A stretch of DNA of 64,000 bases from Cellulomonas sp. APG4 (lineage in GTDB: Bacteria; Actinomycetota; Actinomycetes; Actinomycetales; Cellulomonadaceae). How positions within the stretch are numbered: position 1 is the first letter of the stretch; every line of letters begins with the position of its first letter. The notes below the pieces were generated by a model. The model was not told the origin of the DNA and did no database searches. It saw nothing but the letters and a program-made list of their open reading frames with translations. Both the position numbers and the translations under genes were made by a program. This document shows positions 15,909 through 29,715 of this stretch, piece by piece. The DNA lies in assembly GCF_009996735.1 (NCBI RefSeq), contig NZ_JAACYI010000002.1, positions 62,001-126,000 of the forward strand. The letters run 5' to 3'.

Positions 15909-17336
15909 TCAGGCCACCGAGCGCTGCTCGCTGCCGATCTTGTGCACGAGGAGCGAGTTCGTGGTGCCCGGGACGCCCACCGGGGCGCCGAAGACGATCA
16001 CCACGAGGTCGCCGTCCTCCGCGAGGCCGTTGGCCCGCAGGGTCTGGTCGACCTGGCGGACCATCGCGTCGGTGTGCTCGACGGTCGGGACCTCGTACGT
16101 CTGCACGCCCCAGCTCAGGGCGAGCGTGTTGCGCACGGCCGGGACCGGCGTGAACGCGAGCAGCGGGATGCCCGAGCGCAGGCGCGACATGCGCCGCGCC
16201 GAGTCCCCGCTCTGGGTGAACGTCACGAGGTACTTCACGCCGAGGGTCTCACCGACCTCGGAGGCCGCGTGGGTGATCGCACCACCGCGCGTCTGCGGGC
16301 TCCAGCCGAGCGGCGCGATGCGGTCCTGCCCGTGCTCCTCGGTGTTCTCGATGATGCGGGCCATCGTCCGCACGGCCTCGATCGGGTAGTCGCCCACGCT
16401 GGTCTCGCCGGAGAGCATGACCGCGTCGGCGCCGTCGAGCACCGCGTTGGCGCAGTCCGACGCCTCGGCCCGCGTGGGGCGAGGGGCCGAGATCATGGAC
16501 TCGAGCACCTGCGTCGCGACGATGACGGGCTTGGCCGACCGACGGCACAGCTCGATCGCACGCTTCTGCACCAGCGGGACCTGCTCGAGCGGGAGCTCGA
16601 CACCCAGGTCACCGCGCGCGACCATGACGCCGTCGAACGCGTCCACGATCTCGGCCAGGTTCTCGACCGCCTGCGGCTTCTCGACCTTGGCGATGACGGG
16701 GACGGTGCGCCCCTCCTCGGTCATGATCCGGGCGACGTCGGCGTAGTCGTCCGCGCTGCGCACGAACGACAGCGCGATCAGGTCAGCGCCCAGGCGCAGG
16801 GCCCAGCGCAGGTCCTGCTCGTCCTTGTCGGACATCGCGGGCACGCTCACCGCGACGCCAGGCAGGTTCAGGCCCTTGTTGTTCGAGACGGGGCCGGCGA
16901 CCTCGACGCGGGTCACGACGCGCGGGCCGTCGACCTCGGTGATCCGCACCGCGACGCGACCGTCGTCGATGAGGATGCGGTCGCCCACCTTGGCGTCGCC
17001 CGGCAGGCCCTTGTAGGTGGTCGAGACGAGCTCCTTGGTGCCCGGCACGTCCTCGGTCGTGATCGTGAAGACGTCGCCCTCGGCGAGCTCGTGCTTGCCC
17101 TCGACGAAGCGACCCAGGCGGATCTTGGGGCCCTGCAGGTCGACCAGGACGGCGACGGCGCGGCCCGAGGCCTTGGCCGCGGCACGCACACGGTCGATCA
17201 CGGCGGCGTGCTCGTCGGCCTCGCCATGGCTGCGGTTGATCCGGGCCACGTCCATGCCGGCGTCCACGAGCGCCTGGATCTGCTCGGGCGACTCGGTCGC
17301 GGGGCCGATGGTGCACACAATCTTGGCTTTACGCAT
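15909..17336 (-). CDS. pyk: Pyruvate kinase
   Basis: A 475-aa pyruvate kinase that converts phosphoenolpyruvate and ADP to pyruvate and ATP. The N-terminus KAKIVCTIGPAT, the segment RINRSHG, the Lys/acidic active site region VIAKVEKPQAVENL and the metal-binding MVARGDLGVELP are present, followed by the C-terminal allosteric domain (about 340-470). The length is typical. TAGGCT (17348-17343) lies 6 nt upstream of the ATG, overlapping GGAG, so the message may be leaderless or carry a minimal leader. A perfect palindrome GGTCCCGGGACC lies just upstream of the -10. Confidence 0.96.
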   Translation of the reverse strand: MRKAKIVCTIGPATESPEQIQALVDAGMDVARINRSHGEADEHAAVIDRVRAAAKASGRAVAVLVDLQGPKIRLGRFVEGKHELAEGDVFTITTEDVPGTKELVSTTYKGLPGDAKVGDRILIDDGRVAVRITEVDGPRVVTRVEVAGPVSNNKGLNLPGVAVSVPAMSDKDEQDLRWALRLGADLIALSFVRSADDYADVARIMTEEGRTVPVIAKVEKPQAVENLAEIVDAFDGVMVARGDLGVELPLEQVPLVQKRAIELCRRSAKPVIVATQVLESMISAPRPTRAEASDCANAVLDGADAVMLSGETSVGDYPIEAVRTMARIIENTEEHGQDRIAPLGWSPQTRGGAITHAASEVGETLGVKYLVTFTQSGDSARRMSRLRSGIPLLAFTPVPAVRNTLALSWGVQTYEVPTVEHTDAMVRQVDQTLRANGLAEDGDLVVIVFGAPVGVPGTTNSLLVHKIGSEQRSVA

Positions 17337-17342
17337 GTCTCC

Positions 17343-17348
17343 AGCCTA
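17343..17348 (-). promoter_or_regulatory. -10 hexamer TAGGCT of the pyk promoter
   Basis: TAGGCT is 6 nt upstream of the pyk ATG. With a 17-nt spacer the -35 region would be 17371-17366 (GAAAGG), inside the dyad-rich stretch described separately. Confidence 0.55.
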
Positions 17349-17355
17349 GTTCCTG

Positions 17356-17375
17356 GGTCCCGGGACCTTTCGACC
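17356..17375. promoter_or_regulatory. Palindrome and DevR-like half-site overlapping pyk -35 region
   Basis: GGTCCCGGGACC (17356-17367) is a perfect 12-bp palindrome. Read on the plus strand, GGGACCTTTCGACC starts at 17362 and shares the 10-mer CGGGACCTTT with the livK dyad at 5601-5610, but the second half-site is degenerate. The position over the -35 is typical for an activator of the DevR class or a repressor. Confidence 0.4.
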
Positions 17376-17393
17376 CGTCCGACCCGTGTCGGT

Positions 17394-17464
17394 CGTGCCG
17401 GTCACGGGGGCGGGACCGGCTCCAGCGGGCGCGACCGTCGGCGGGTCACCCCCGTCCCGGCACG
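17394..17464. terminator. Imperfect hairpin downstream of gltD
   Basis: CGTGCCGG (17394-17401) and CCGGCACG (17457-17464) form an 8-bp inverted repeat around a long GC-rich interior that can extend with further pairs. It lies downstream of the gltD stop, a possible terminator, although the large loop makes this weak. Confidence 0.3.
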
Positions 17465-17473
17465 CCGGAGGTC

Positions 17474-18947
17474 TCAGGGGCGCATCGCCATGGTGCTCGG
17501 CGTCACGGGCACGGGCAGCTCGGTGCTGCCACGCAGGTAGGCGTCGACGGCCGCGGCGGCGCCGCGACCCTCGGCGATGGCCCAGACGATCAGGGACTGG
17601 CCCCGGCCCGCGTCGCCGGCGACGAAGACGCCCGGCACCGAGGTCGCGTAGTCCTCACCGCGGGCGACGAGGCCTCGCCCGGTGACGTCCGCGCCCGTCT
17701 GCTCGCTCAGCGCCTCGGTCTCCGGGCCCGTGAAGCCCATCGCGACGAGCACCAGATCCGCCGGGATGTCCTTCTCGGTCCCCGCGGTCGGGACGCGACG
17801 CCCGTCGGGCAGGTACTCCGTGGTGGCGACGCGCAACGCACGCACGCGGCCGTCGTCGTCCCCGACGAAGCCCACGGTCGAGGCGAGGAACGTGCGCTCA
17901 CCGCCCTCCTCGTGCGAGCTCGACACCTCGAAGAGCAGCGGGTCGGTGGGCCACGGCTGGTTCTCCGGGCGCTCGAGCGGTGGCTGGACGCCGATGGCGA
18001 GCGTCGTCACCGAGGCGGCCTGCTGACGCAGGGCGGTGCCGACGCAGTCGGAGCCGGTGTCGCCGCCGCCGATGACCACGACGTGCTTGCCGGTCGCCGT
18101 GATCTGGTCGGGCACCTCGTCGCCGGCCACGACGGCGTTGGACTGGTGCAGGTACTCCATCGCGAGGTGGATCCCCTCGAGGTCGCCGCCGGGGACGGCG
18201 AGCCTGCGCGCGACCGGGGCCCCCGTCGCGACGACCACGGCGTCGTACCGTGCGCGGAGCTCCTTCCAGGTGATGTCGCGACCGATCTCGACGCCCGGGC
18301 GGAAGCGCGTGCCCTCCTCGGTCATCTGCGCGATACGGCGGTCGATGAGCTGCTTCTCGAGCTTGAAGTCGGGCACGCCGTAGCGCAGCAGCCCGCCGAT
18401 CCGGTCGTCCCGCTCGAAGACCGCGACGGTGTGGCCGGCGCGGGTGAGCTGCTGGGCAGCCGCGAGCCCCGCGGGCCCCGAGCCGACGACCGCGACCGTG
18501 TGGCCGGTGAGGAAGTACGGCACCTGCGGTGTGACGTACCCGCGTGCGAACGCCTCGTCGACGATCGAGACCTCGACGTTCTTGATCGTCACCGGCGGCT
18601 GGCTGATGCCGAGGACGCACGACGTCTCGCACGGCGCGGGGCAGATGCGCCCCGTGAACTCGGGGAAGTTGTTCGTCGCGTGCAGGCGGTCGCTCGCCTC
18701 GGCCCACTGCCCCTTCCACACGAGGTCGTTCCACTCGGGGATGAGGTTCCCGAGCGGGCAGCCCTGGTGGCAGAAGGGGATGCCGCAGTCCATGCAGCGC
18801 CCCGCCTGCTCGTGCAGCATCACGGCGTGCGCCGGGTCGTCCTGCGCCGTGCGGTGCTCGACGACCTCGCGCCAGTCCATGAGACGCACCGGCACGGGCC
18901 GGCTGGGCGGGAGCGCGCGGTCGCGCACCTTCAGGAAGCCGCGGGGG

Positions 18948-18955
<8 letters not shown>
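17474..18955 (-). CDS. gltD: Glutamate synthase small subunit
   Basis: A 493-aa NADPH-dependent flavoprotein subunit of glutamate synthase. The N-terminal iron-sulfur region has [17 protein letters not shown] (about 43-60) and CPAPCETSC (about 99-107); an FAD-binding motif [15 protein letters not shown] follows near residue 148 and an NADPH-binding [13 protein letters not shown] near 285. It passes electrons to GltB. The GTG start overlaps the gltB 3' end by 8 nt, indicating a gltBD operon. Length is typical. Confidence 0.95.
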
Positions 18956-23510
<4,555 letters not shown>

Positions 23511-23527
23511 GTGCACCGTCCTCCGGG

Positions 23528-23546
23528 GGTACCCGGCAGGGGTACC
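23528..23546. promoter_or_regulatory. Hairpin in the gltB leader next to the ribosome binding site
   Basis: GGTACCC (23528-23534) and GGGTACC (23540-23546) form a 7-bp stem with a 5-nt loop, ending 4 nt from the GGAGG of gltB. It could affect ribosome access or be a protein-binding dyad. Confidence 0.3.
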
Positions 23547-23671
23547 GGGCGTGGTCAGGGATCACGGGACGACGTCGGCCCAGGCGACGCGACGATACCC
23601 GCAGGTCCGCACGCCTCAGAAGGGTGTGACGGGTGACATATCTCACGCTTTGCCTGGACGTTGCCGTCAGG

Positions 23672-24706
23672 TTACGCCTGGTCGGTGCCCTTCCGGGAGA
23701 CCGCAGCGGACTCGGTGCCCGGTGCCGCACCGGCGTCGGGCGACTCCGCGTCCACGTGCGCAGGCTCGCTGCCCGCGCCGTCGACGTGCGCAGGGTCCTC
23801 GTGTGCGGCATCGGTGCGCGCCTCGTCCTCGTCCGGGCCACGCGGGACCGCACCCGGGAGCTCGACCCCCGGCTCGCGCCCCGGATGCCGTCGGCCCACG
23901 ACGACGAACGCGACCGCCGCGCCGACGAGCACGACGATCGACGTCCAGATGTTGAGCCGGAGGCCGAGGACCGTCTCGGCCGGGTCGATCCGCAGGGCCT
24001 CGATCCACACGCGCCCGAGCGTGTAGGTCACCACGTAGAGCCAGAAGACCCGACCGTGCCCGAGCCGGTACCGGCGGTCGAGCCAGAGCAGGAGCGCGGC
24101 CGCGGCGAGGTTCCAGAGCATCTCGTACAGGAACGTCGGGTGGAACAGCGTGTCCGGCGGGAGGTCGGACGGGAAGGTCGGGCTCGCAGGATCGATGCGC
24201 AGGCCCCACGGCAGCGTGGTCGGCGCACCGAACAGCTCCTGGTTGAACCAGTTGCCCAGGCGTCCGATCGCCTGGGCCACGAGCAACCCGGGCGCCACGG
24301 CGTCGGCGAAGCTCGAGAACCGCACCCCTTGGCGACGGCAGCCGATCCATGCGCCGACCGCGCCGAGCGCGATCGCACCCCAGATGCCGAGTCCGCCCTC
24401 CCAGATCGCGAAGGCCTTCATCGGGTCGCCGTCGGGGCCGAAGTAGGCGTCCGGGGACGAGATCACGTGGTAGACGCGGCCCCCGAGGATGCCGAACGGC
24501 ACCGCCCAGAACGTGATCTCGAGGACCGTCTCCGGATCACCCCCGCGTTCCTTCCAGCGACGCTGCGTGAGCCACACGGCGGCGACGATCCCGGCCATGA
24601 TCGCGAGGGCGTAGGCCCGCAACGGCAGCGGACCGAGGTACCAGACGGACTGCGACGGGCTCGGGATGCCCGGGGCGAGCGCGACTCCCAGCGCCGCGCC
24701 GCTCAT
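23672..24706 (-). CDS. lgt: Prolipoprotein diacylglyceryl transferase
   Basis: A 344-aa integral membrane enzyme that adds diacylglycerol to the lipobox Cys of prelipoproteins, the first step of lipoprotein maturation. The Lgt signature GRLGNWFNQELFG (about 150-162) is intact and seven hydrophobic segments are seen. The last 60 residues are an Ala/Asp/Glu-rich tail, longer than in E. coli Lgt (291 aa) but common in actinobacteria. Its ATG overlaps the trpA stop (ATGA), so it is translated with the trp genes. At least four lipoproteins in this window are likely substrates. Confidence 0.95.
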   Translation of the reverse strand: MSGAALGVALAPGIPSPSQSVWYLGPLPLRAYALAIMAGIVAAVWLTQRRWKERGGDPETVLEITFWAVPFGILGGRVYHVISSPDAYFGPDGDPMKAFAIWEGGLGIWGAIALGAVGAWIGCRRQGVRFSSFADAVAPGLLVAQAIGRLGNWFNQELFGAPTTLPWGLRIDPASPTFPSDLPPDTLFHPTFLYEMLWNLAAAALLLWLDRRYRLGHGRVFWLYVVTYTLGRVWIEALRIDPAETVLGLRLNIWTSIVVLVGAAVAFVVVGRRHPGREPGVELPGAVPRGPDEDEARTDAAHEDPAHVDGAGSEPAHVDAESPDAGAAPGTESAAVSRKGTDQA

Positions 24707-25557
24707 CGCCGCACCTCGCGCACGCCCTCGGCGAGATCCTCGACCACTCGATGCAGGGCGTGCAGCCCCGCCTGCTGGTCGTCGGCCTCTGCGAGGGCCC
24801 GCACGAACGCGCTGCCCACGATGACGCCGTCGGCGTAGGCACCGACCTCGGCCGCCTGGTCACGCGTGCTCACGCCCAGGCCGACGCAGACGTGCTCCGC
24901 ACCTGCGCGCCGCGTGTCGGCGACGAGGCGCTCCGCGTGGGCACCGACCGTCGCACGGGTGCCCGTGACGCCCATGGTCGAGGCGGCGTAGACGAATCCG
25001 CGCGTGGCCTGAGCCGTGAGGGCGAGTCGCTCGGGGGTCGAGCTCGGGGCGACGAGGAAGACGCGGTCGAGCGCGTGCTCGTCGGACGCCGTGAGCCAGT
25101 CCCCCGCCTCGTCGGGGATGAGGTCCGCGGTGATGAGCCCCGCCCCTCCGGCGGCCGCGAGATCCCGTGCGAACGGCGCGATGCCGTAGCGGACCACGGG
25201 GTTCCAGTAGGTCATGACGAGCACCGGGACACCGGTGCTCGCGACCGCCTCGACGGTCGCGAACGTGTCGCGCACGCGGACGCCACCGCGCAGCGCGTGC
25301 TCGACGGCGCGCTGGATGACCGCGCCGTCCATCACGGGGTCCGAGTACGGCAGGCCGAGCTCGATCACGTCGACACCTGCGTCGACCATCGTCCGTGCGG
25401 CCGCCACGGCGCCGTCGACGTCAGGGAAGCCGACGGGCAGGTAGCCGACGAGCGCAGGGCGGCCCTCGCGTCGGACCGCACGCAGCCGCTCGGCCGTGCG
25501 GCTGGGCGCGTGGAGGTCGCCCGACGGCGTGTCGGTCACGGTGACGCTGCCGTTCAC
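24703..25557 (-). CDS. trpA: Tryptophan synthase alpha subunit
   Basis: A 284-aa TIM-barrel that cleaves indole-3-glycerol phosphate to indole and glyceraldehyde 3-phosphate and channels indole to TrpB. Motifs: the catalytic Glu/Asp region [19 protein letters not shown] (about 65-84), [12 protein letters not shown] for phosphate binding, and [10 protein letters not shown]. The GTG start overlaps the trpB stop (GTGA), with AAGGAG 4 nt upstream. It is followed by lgt with an ATGA overlap. Confidence 0.95.
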   Translation of the reverse strand: MNGSVTVTDTPSGDLHAPSRTAERLRAVRREGRPALVGYLPVGFPDVDGAVAAARTMVDAGVDVIELGLPYSDPVMDGAVIQRAVEHALRGGVRVRDTFATVEAVASTGVPVLVMTYWNPVVRYGIAPFARDLAAAGGAGLITADLIPDEAGDWLTASDEHALDRVFLVAPSSTPERLALTAQATRGFVYAASTMGVTGTRATVGAHAERLVADTRRAGAEHVCVGLGVSTRDQAAEVGAYADGVIVGSAFVRALAEADDQQAGLHALHRVVEDLAEGVREVRR

Positions 25558-26843
25558 GAGGCTCCTTCGTCGAGCAGGGAGAACCACCGCGCGGCGGTCT
25601 CGACGTCCTTGTCCCCACGCCCCGAGAGGTTCACGAGGATGATCGGCGGCTCCTGACCCTCGACGGTGAGCTCGCGGCCCAGCTTCATCGCACCCGCGAG
25701 GGCGTGCGACGACTCGATGGCGGGGATGATCCCCTCGGTGCGCGAGAGGAGCCGGAAGGCCTCCATCGCCTCCGCGTCGGTGATGGGCCGGTACTCCGCG
25801 CGGCCGATCGACGCGAGCCAGGCGTGCTCCGGACCTACGCCCGGGTAGTCGAGACCGGCCGAGATGGAGTGGGACTCGATCGTCTGGCCGTCGTCGTCCT
25901 GGAGGAGGAACGAGCGCGCACCGTGCAGCACGCCCGGCGCACCGCCGGTGATGGTCGCCGCGTGGCGCCCGGTGTCCACGCCGTCGCCGCCTGCCTCCAG
26001 CCCGACGAGCCGCACCTGGGGGTCGTCGAGGAACGCGTGGAAGATGCCGATCGCGTTCGACCCGCCGCCGACGCACGCCGCCACGACGTCGGGCAGGCGC
26101 CCCGTGAGCTCGAGCACCTGGGCGCGGGCCTCGACGCCGATGATGCGCTGCAGGTCGCGCACCATGGCGGGGAACGGGTGGGGGCCGCCGACGGTGCCGA
26201 AGACGTAGTTCGTCGTCTCGACGTTGGTCACCCAGTCGCGCAAGGCCTCGTTGATCGCGTCCTTGAGCGTGCGCGAGCCGGTGCTGACGGGGACGACCTC
26301 GGCACCCAGGAGGCGCATCCGTGCGACGTTGAGCGCCTGCCGCTCCGTGTCCTCCTCGCCCATGTAGATGACGCACTCGAGGTCGAAGAGTGCGGCCGCG
26401 GTGGCGGTCGCGACACCGTGCTGCCCGGCCCCGGTCTCGGCGATGACACGCTTCTTGCCCAGACGCTTGGTCAGCAGGGCCTGGCCCAGCACGTTGTTGA
26501 TCTTGTGCGAGCCCGTGTGGTTCAGGTCCTCACGCTTGAGGATCACGCGGGCACCGCCGCAGTGACGCGCGAACCGGGGCACCTCGGTGATGATCGAGGG
26601 CCGCCCCGTGTAGCTGCGGTGCAGGTGAGCGAGCTCTGCCGCGAACTCCGGGTCCGCCTGCGCCTTGGCCCACTCCGTCTCGAGCTCGTCGAGCGCCTCG
26701 ATCAGCGCCTCGGGCACGAAGCGACCGCCGAAGTCACCGAAGTACGGACCGTGGCCGGCTGCGCTCGTCGTGGGGCCCACGGCCTCGGCCGCCGCCTCGT
26801 CGGTCGACACGCCCCGCGTCCCGCCGTCGACCTCGGACCTCAC
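25554..26843 (-). CDS. trpB: Tryptophan synthase beta subunit
   Basis: A 429-aa PLP enzyme that condenses indole with serine to tryptophan. The PLP lysine is Lys114 in HTGSHKINN, the phosphate loop is [10 protein letters not shown], and the ligand-gating [11 protein letters not shown] segment is present. About 30 residues at the N-terminus are Ala/Gly/Thr-rich and precede the usual start of the fold ([13 protein letters not shown]). The GTG at 26843 overlaps the trpC stop (GTGA). TrpB of this length and motif set is the regular TrpB1 type. Confidence 0.95.
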   Translation of the reverse strand: MRSEVDGGTRGVSTDEAAAEAVGPTTSAAGHGPYFGDFGGRFVPEALIEALDELETEWAKAQADPEFAAELAHLHRSYTGRPSIITEVPRFARHCGGARVILKREDLNHTGSHKINNVLGQALLTKRLGKKRVIAETGAGQHGVATATAAALFDLECVIYMGEEDTERQALNVARMRLLGAEVVPVSTGSRTLKDAINEALRDWVTNVETTNYVFGTVGGPHPFPAMVRDLQRIIGVEARAQVLELTGRLPDVVAACVGGGSNAIGIFHAFLDDPQVRLVGLEAGGDGVDTGRHAATITGGAPGVLHGARSFLLQDDDGQTIESHSISAGLDYPGVGPEHAWLASIGRAEYRPITDAEAMEAFRLLSRTEGIIPAIESSHALAGAMKLGRELTVEGQEPPIILVNLSGRGDKDVETAARWFSLLDEGAS

Positions 26844-27652
26844 TGACGCACCGCCCGCAGCGAGGGGTGGGCGCCTGCCGCGACCAGGTCGGCGACCGCC
26901 GAGCGCGGGTCCCGGCCGGTCACGAGGCTCTCGCCGACCAGCACGGCGTCGGCACCCGAGCGTGCGTAGTCCATGACGTCGTGCGGGCCACGCACACCTG
27001 ACTCGGCGATGCGGACGACGCCCGACGGGATGAGGGGTGCGAGCCGCGCGAACGTCGTGCGGTCCACCTCGAGGTTCTTGAGGTTGCGGGCGTTGACGCC
27101 GACGCAGCGCGCGCCGGCATCGAGGGCGCGGGCGACCTCCTCGCCGTCGTGCACCTCCACCAGCGCGGTCATGCCGAGCGAGTGCACGCGCTCGACGAGC
27201 GACGTGAGCACGGTCTGCTCGAGTGCCGCGACGATCAGCAGCACCAGGTCGGCGCCGTGCGCACGGGCCTCCCACACCTGGTAGGGCGTGACCACGAAGT
27301 CCTTGCGCAGCACCGGCACGTCGACGCGCGCACGAACGGCCTCGAGGTCGGCGAGACTGCCGCCGAACCGGCGCCGCTCGGTCAGCACCGAGATGGCCGC
27401 TGCGCCGCCCGCCTCGTACTCGGCGGCGAGAGCCGCGGGGTCGTCGATCGACGCGAGCGCGCCCTTGCTCGGGCTCGAGCGCTTGACCTCGGCGATCACG
27501 GCGACGGCCTCGTCGTCGTGCAGCCGCCCGACGCACTCGATCGCCGCGGGCACGCGGGACGCGCGCTCCTTGAGCTCCGCGAGGGGCGTCCGCGCCTCAC
27601 GCTCCGCGAGGTCCTCCCGGACCCCGGCGACGATGTCCTCGAGAACGGTCAT
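26840..27652 (-). CDS. trpC: Indole-3-glycerol phosphate synthase
   Basis: A 270-aa IGPS TIM-barrel, the step before tryptophan synthase. Catalytic regions: [13 protein letters not shown] (about 51-63), VLRKDFVV (about 108-115), [10 protein letters not shown] and IAESGVRGP (about 211-219). The ATG at 27652 has GGGAGGTGAG just upstream. A -10-like TACGAT (27707-27702) suggests an additional promoter in the 121-bp gap after the DUF2752 gene. It stands alone, not fused to TrpF; no trpF, trpD or trpG is in the window. Confidence 0.95.
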   Translation of the reverse strand: MTVLEDIVAGVREDLAEREARTPLAELKERASRVPAAIECVGRLHDDEAVAVIAEVKRSSPSKGALASIDDPAALAAEYEAGGAAAISVLTERRRFGGSLADLEAVRARVDVPVLRKDFVVTPYQVWEARAHGADLVLLIVAALEQTVLTSLVERVHSLGMTALVEVHDGEEVARALDAGARCVGVNARNLKNLEVDRTTFARLAPLIPSGVVRIAESGVRGPHDVMDYARSGADAVLVGESLVTGRDPRSAVADLVAAGAHPSLRAVRQ

Positions 27653-27773
27653 CGCGCTCACCTCCCTCACCGGCCCGCTCCCCCGGCTGACCCACGTGGC
27701 CATCGTACGGGCGCGACGGAGTGGTCCCGGTCACGCCCACGTGCTGGACCACGGCGTGGACGGAGCCAGGGGG

Positions 27774-28268
27774 TCAGCCGAGGAACGGTGGCGGCGCGCC
27801 TCCGGGCGCGAGGAAGGGTGCCAGTGCCGGCACGTTGCGCAGCACCGTGAAGACGAGCGCGCCAGCGAGCAGTGCCCAGGCCACCCACGTGGGCGCCCAC
27901 GCCGGGACGGGACGGCGGCGCAGGGCGGCCACCAACCACATCGCCCAGCCGAGCGCCACGAACGGCAGGAGCGCGACGACGGGGGCGTTCATGCCCCAGG
28001 CCGACACCACGTCGCCCTGGGTCAGGTCGTGGACGGCCCGTAGCCCTCCGCATGCGGGGCACCACGCGCCGGTGACAGCGACGACGGGGCACCAGCCGTA
28101 GCTCCCGTCCTGGTAGGGCGAGCGCACCGCCAGCACTGCTGTTGCTCCGGCGACCAGGGCACCGGACAGTGCCGGCGCGACCCAGCCGCCGCGCGCTCGG
28201 GCAGGTACGTCGACGCCCCGGTCCTCATCGCGCACGAAGAGGGCCGGGGCGTCGACGGACGAGGTCAC
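27774..28268 (-). CDS. DUF2752 family membrane protein
   Basis: A 164-aa membrane protein with the DUF2752 signature CPVVAVTGAWCPACGGLRAVHDL (cysteine pair followed by CxxCG) and three to four hydrophobic segments. The function of the family is unknown. The GTG at 28268 is chosen because it lies 4 nt after the stop of the preceding DUF4190 gene; an upstream start would overlap that gene. It belongs to the block of small membrane proteins between trpE and trpC. Confidence 0.8.
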   Translation of the reverse strand: MTSSVDAPALFVRDEDRGVDVPARARGGWVAPALSGALVAGATAVLAVRSPYQDGSYGWCPVVAVTGAWCPACGGLRAVHDLTQGDVVSAWGMNAPVVALLPFVALGWAMWLVAALRRRPVPAWAPTWVAWALLAGALVFTVLRNVPALAPFLAPGGAPPPFLG

Positions 28269-28272
28269 GGTC

Positions 28273-28685
28273 TCAGTAGCCCGTGTAGGTGCCGTCGGTG
28301 ATAGCCGCGAAGCCACCCATGGCGACGGCCCAGATCACGCCGATGATCCCGAGGACGATGGCGATCCAGCCGAGGACGACACCTGCCTGGCCCATCCCGC
28401 CGTTGTTCGCGAGACCCTGCGCCGCCGCCGCCTTGGACTTGTTGCCGAGGATGATCGCGGGGATGCCTGCGAAGAACCCGCAGCAGACGACGCCGAGGAT
28501 CCCGAGCACGAGGGCCCAGACACCGAGGTTGTTCTTCTCCGTGCCGCCCCGTAGGCGTTGCCGCCACCGTAGGCAGGAGGCGGCGGCGGGGCGTTGTAGC
28601 CACCGCCGGGGGCGCCGTAGCCGCCGCTGGACGAGCCGTCGGCGGGCGGCTGCGGGCTGTACGGGTCCTGGGGTCCGGTGCTCAT
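28273..28685 (-). pseudogene. DUF4190-type membrane protein, interrupted by a single-base frameshift
   Basis: The first part (from ATG 28685, with GGAG upstream) encodes a Pro/Gly/Tyr-rich N-terminus of about 46 residues ending in GGGNAYG. The second part, in another frame, continues as TEKNNLGVWALVLGILGVV and a two-helix DUF4190 domain ending at 28273. Adding one G to the G4 run on the coding strand (28550-28547) gives an uninterrupted 137-aa protein. Without it the first frame runs into Arg/Ser-rich nonsense. Explanations: assembly error in a GC run, a true inactivating mutation or phase variation, or rarely a programmed shift. Confidence 0.8.
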
Positions 28686-28757
28686 GGTGCTCCTCGGGTC
28701 TGCGGTCGACGTCGTCGGTGGTCGGTCGTGCGGGGCGCCGCGCCGGCGGCGCCGTGG

Positions 28758-29033
28758 TCAGGCGTCAGGCGACGGGCTCGCGGACGGCCGTGGCTGGCCG
28801 AAGCCGAGGGTCGCGAGCACGCGGCCCACGACCAGCCCGACGACGATCACACCCAGCCCGGCCCACACGAGCCACAGCAGCGGGGCGATCATCCCGAGCC
28901 CCATGAGAAGGCCACCCAGCACGACGAGCGTGACGGTGACCCACGCGGCGGTCGTGTTGCCGTGGTTGCGGGGAGGCGAGGCCACCGGGAGGTGGGCCCG
29001 CTCGACGAAGCGGTCGGGGGACGTGTCGCCCAT
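28758..29033 (-). CDS. HGxxPAAW-type small membrane protein
   Basis: A 91-aa protein with a short cytoplasmic N-terminus, an HG-x4-AAW stretch (HGNTTAAW, about residues 24-31; the usual Pro is Thr here) and two transmembrane helices (about 32-54 and 56-76). Proteins of this kind are found beside trp genes in Micrococcales; their function is unknown. The ATG at 29033 (MGDTSPDRF) has AAAGG about 11 nt upstream and gives the usual length; an earlier in-frame start would extend into the preceding gene. Confidence 0.75.
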   Translation of the reverse strand: MGDTSPDRFVERAHLPVASPPRNHGNTTAAWVTVTLVVLGGLLMGLGMIAPLLWLVWAGLGVIVVGLVVGRVLATLGFGQPRPSASPSPDA

Positions 29034-29112
29034 GGGTTGTGTGCCTTTCGTGAAACCTTCCGCAGACCCTAGCGGACCCACGGCGTCGCGCATCGCGGAT
29101 GCGGATGTGTCG

Positions 29113-29715
29113 TCAGGTCGGGTCCTCGCCACGGCTGAGGGCGTCCCACGCCTCCTGCTCGTCGTGACCGTCGGCGTCGGCGCGGTCGCCCTGGCGCACA
29201 GCCCCTGGGGACCCCACGCGTGACTCCGACGTCGCGCGGTCGTACCGGTCCGGGGTGGCCGTCCACGCCCTCGCCCGCAGCAGCGCCGCGACGCCGAGCA
29301 CCGCCGTCGCGCCGCCGATCGCTGCGGCGAGCCATGGTGCGGGGGTCAGGGCCGCAGCGCCGGTGAGATCGGCGACGCCGACCGTGGCCCGCGCGGCGGA
29401 CGTCGCGGTACTCGTCGGGTCGACCACCACGGCCACGGCCGAGCCGAGCGCCAGCAGCCCGCCGAGGACCAGGCCCGACGACGCGAGCACCCGACCGACG
29501 CGTCCGCCCAGGCTCAGCGCGAGTGCCGCGGCCACGACGACGAGGCCGCCGGCCGCCGCGCCCGGAGCGGCCTCGCTGCCCGGTACGCGCAGGTCGACCG
29601 TCGTCGCGAGGGCGCTCGTCGTGCTCGCTGTCACCCAGGTGACCGCGGCGACCCCGACGGCGAGACCGCCGAGGAGGAGTCCCGCGACCACGGCCGTGCG
29701 TCGAGTGAACCTCAT
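29113..29715 (-). CDS. Trp biosynthesis-associated membrane protein
   Basis: A 200-aa protein of the actinobacterial family found next to trpE (TIGR02234). It has four hydrophobic segments (about 8-30, 53-73, 79-101 and 128-150) and an acidic cytoplasmic tail. The ATG overlaps the trpE stop (ATGA), supporting a linked function, but no activity is known. Confidence 0.85.
   Translation of the reverse strand: MRFTRRTAVVAGLLLGGLAVGVAAVTWVTASTTSALATTVDLRVPGSEAAPGAAAGGLVVVAAALALSLGGRVGRVLASSGLVLGGLLALGSAVAVVVDPTSTATSAARATVGVADLTGAAALTPAPWLAAAIGGATAVLGVAALLRARAWTATPDRYDRATSESRVGSPGAVRQGDRADADGHDEQEAWDALSRGEDPT

Noticed and set aside
27653-27773. Possible tryptophan leader peptide or attenuator before trpC
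   Set aside because: No short reading frame with a run of Trp codons and no terminator/antiterminator pair was found; trpE abuts hisI, so none fits there either.
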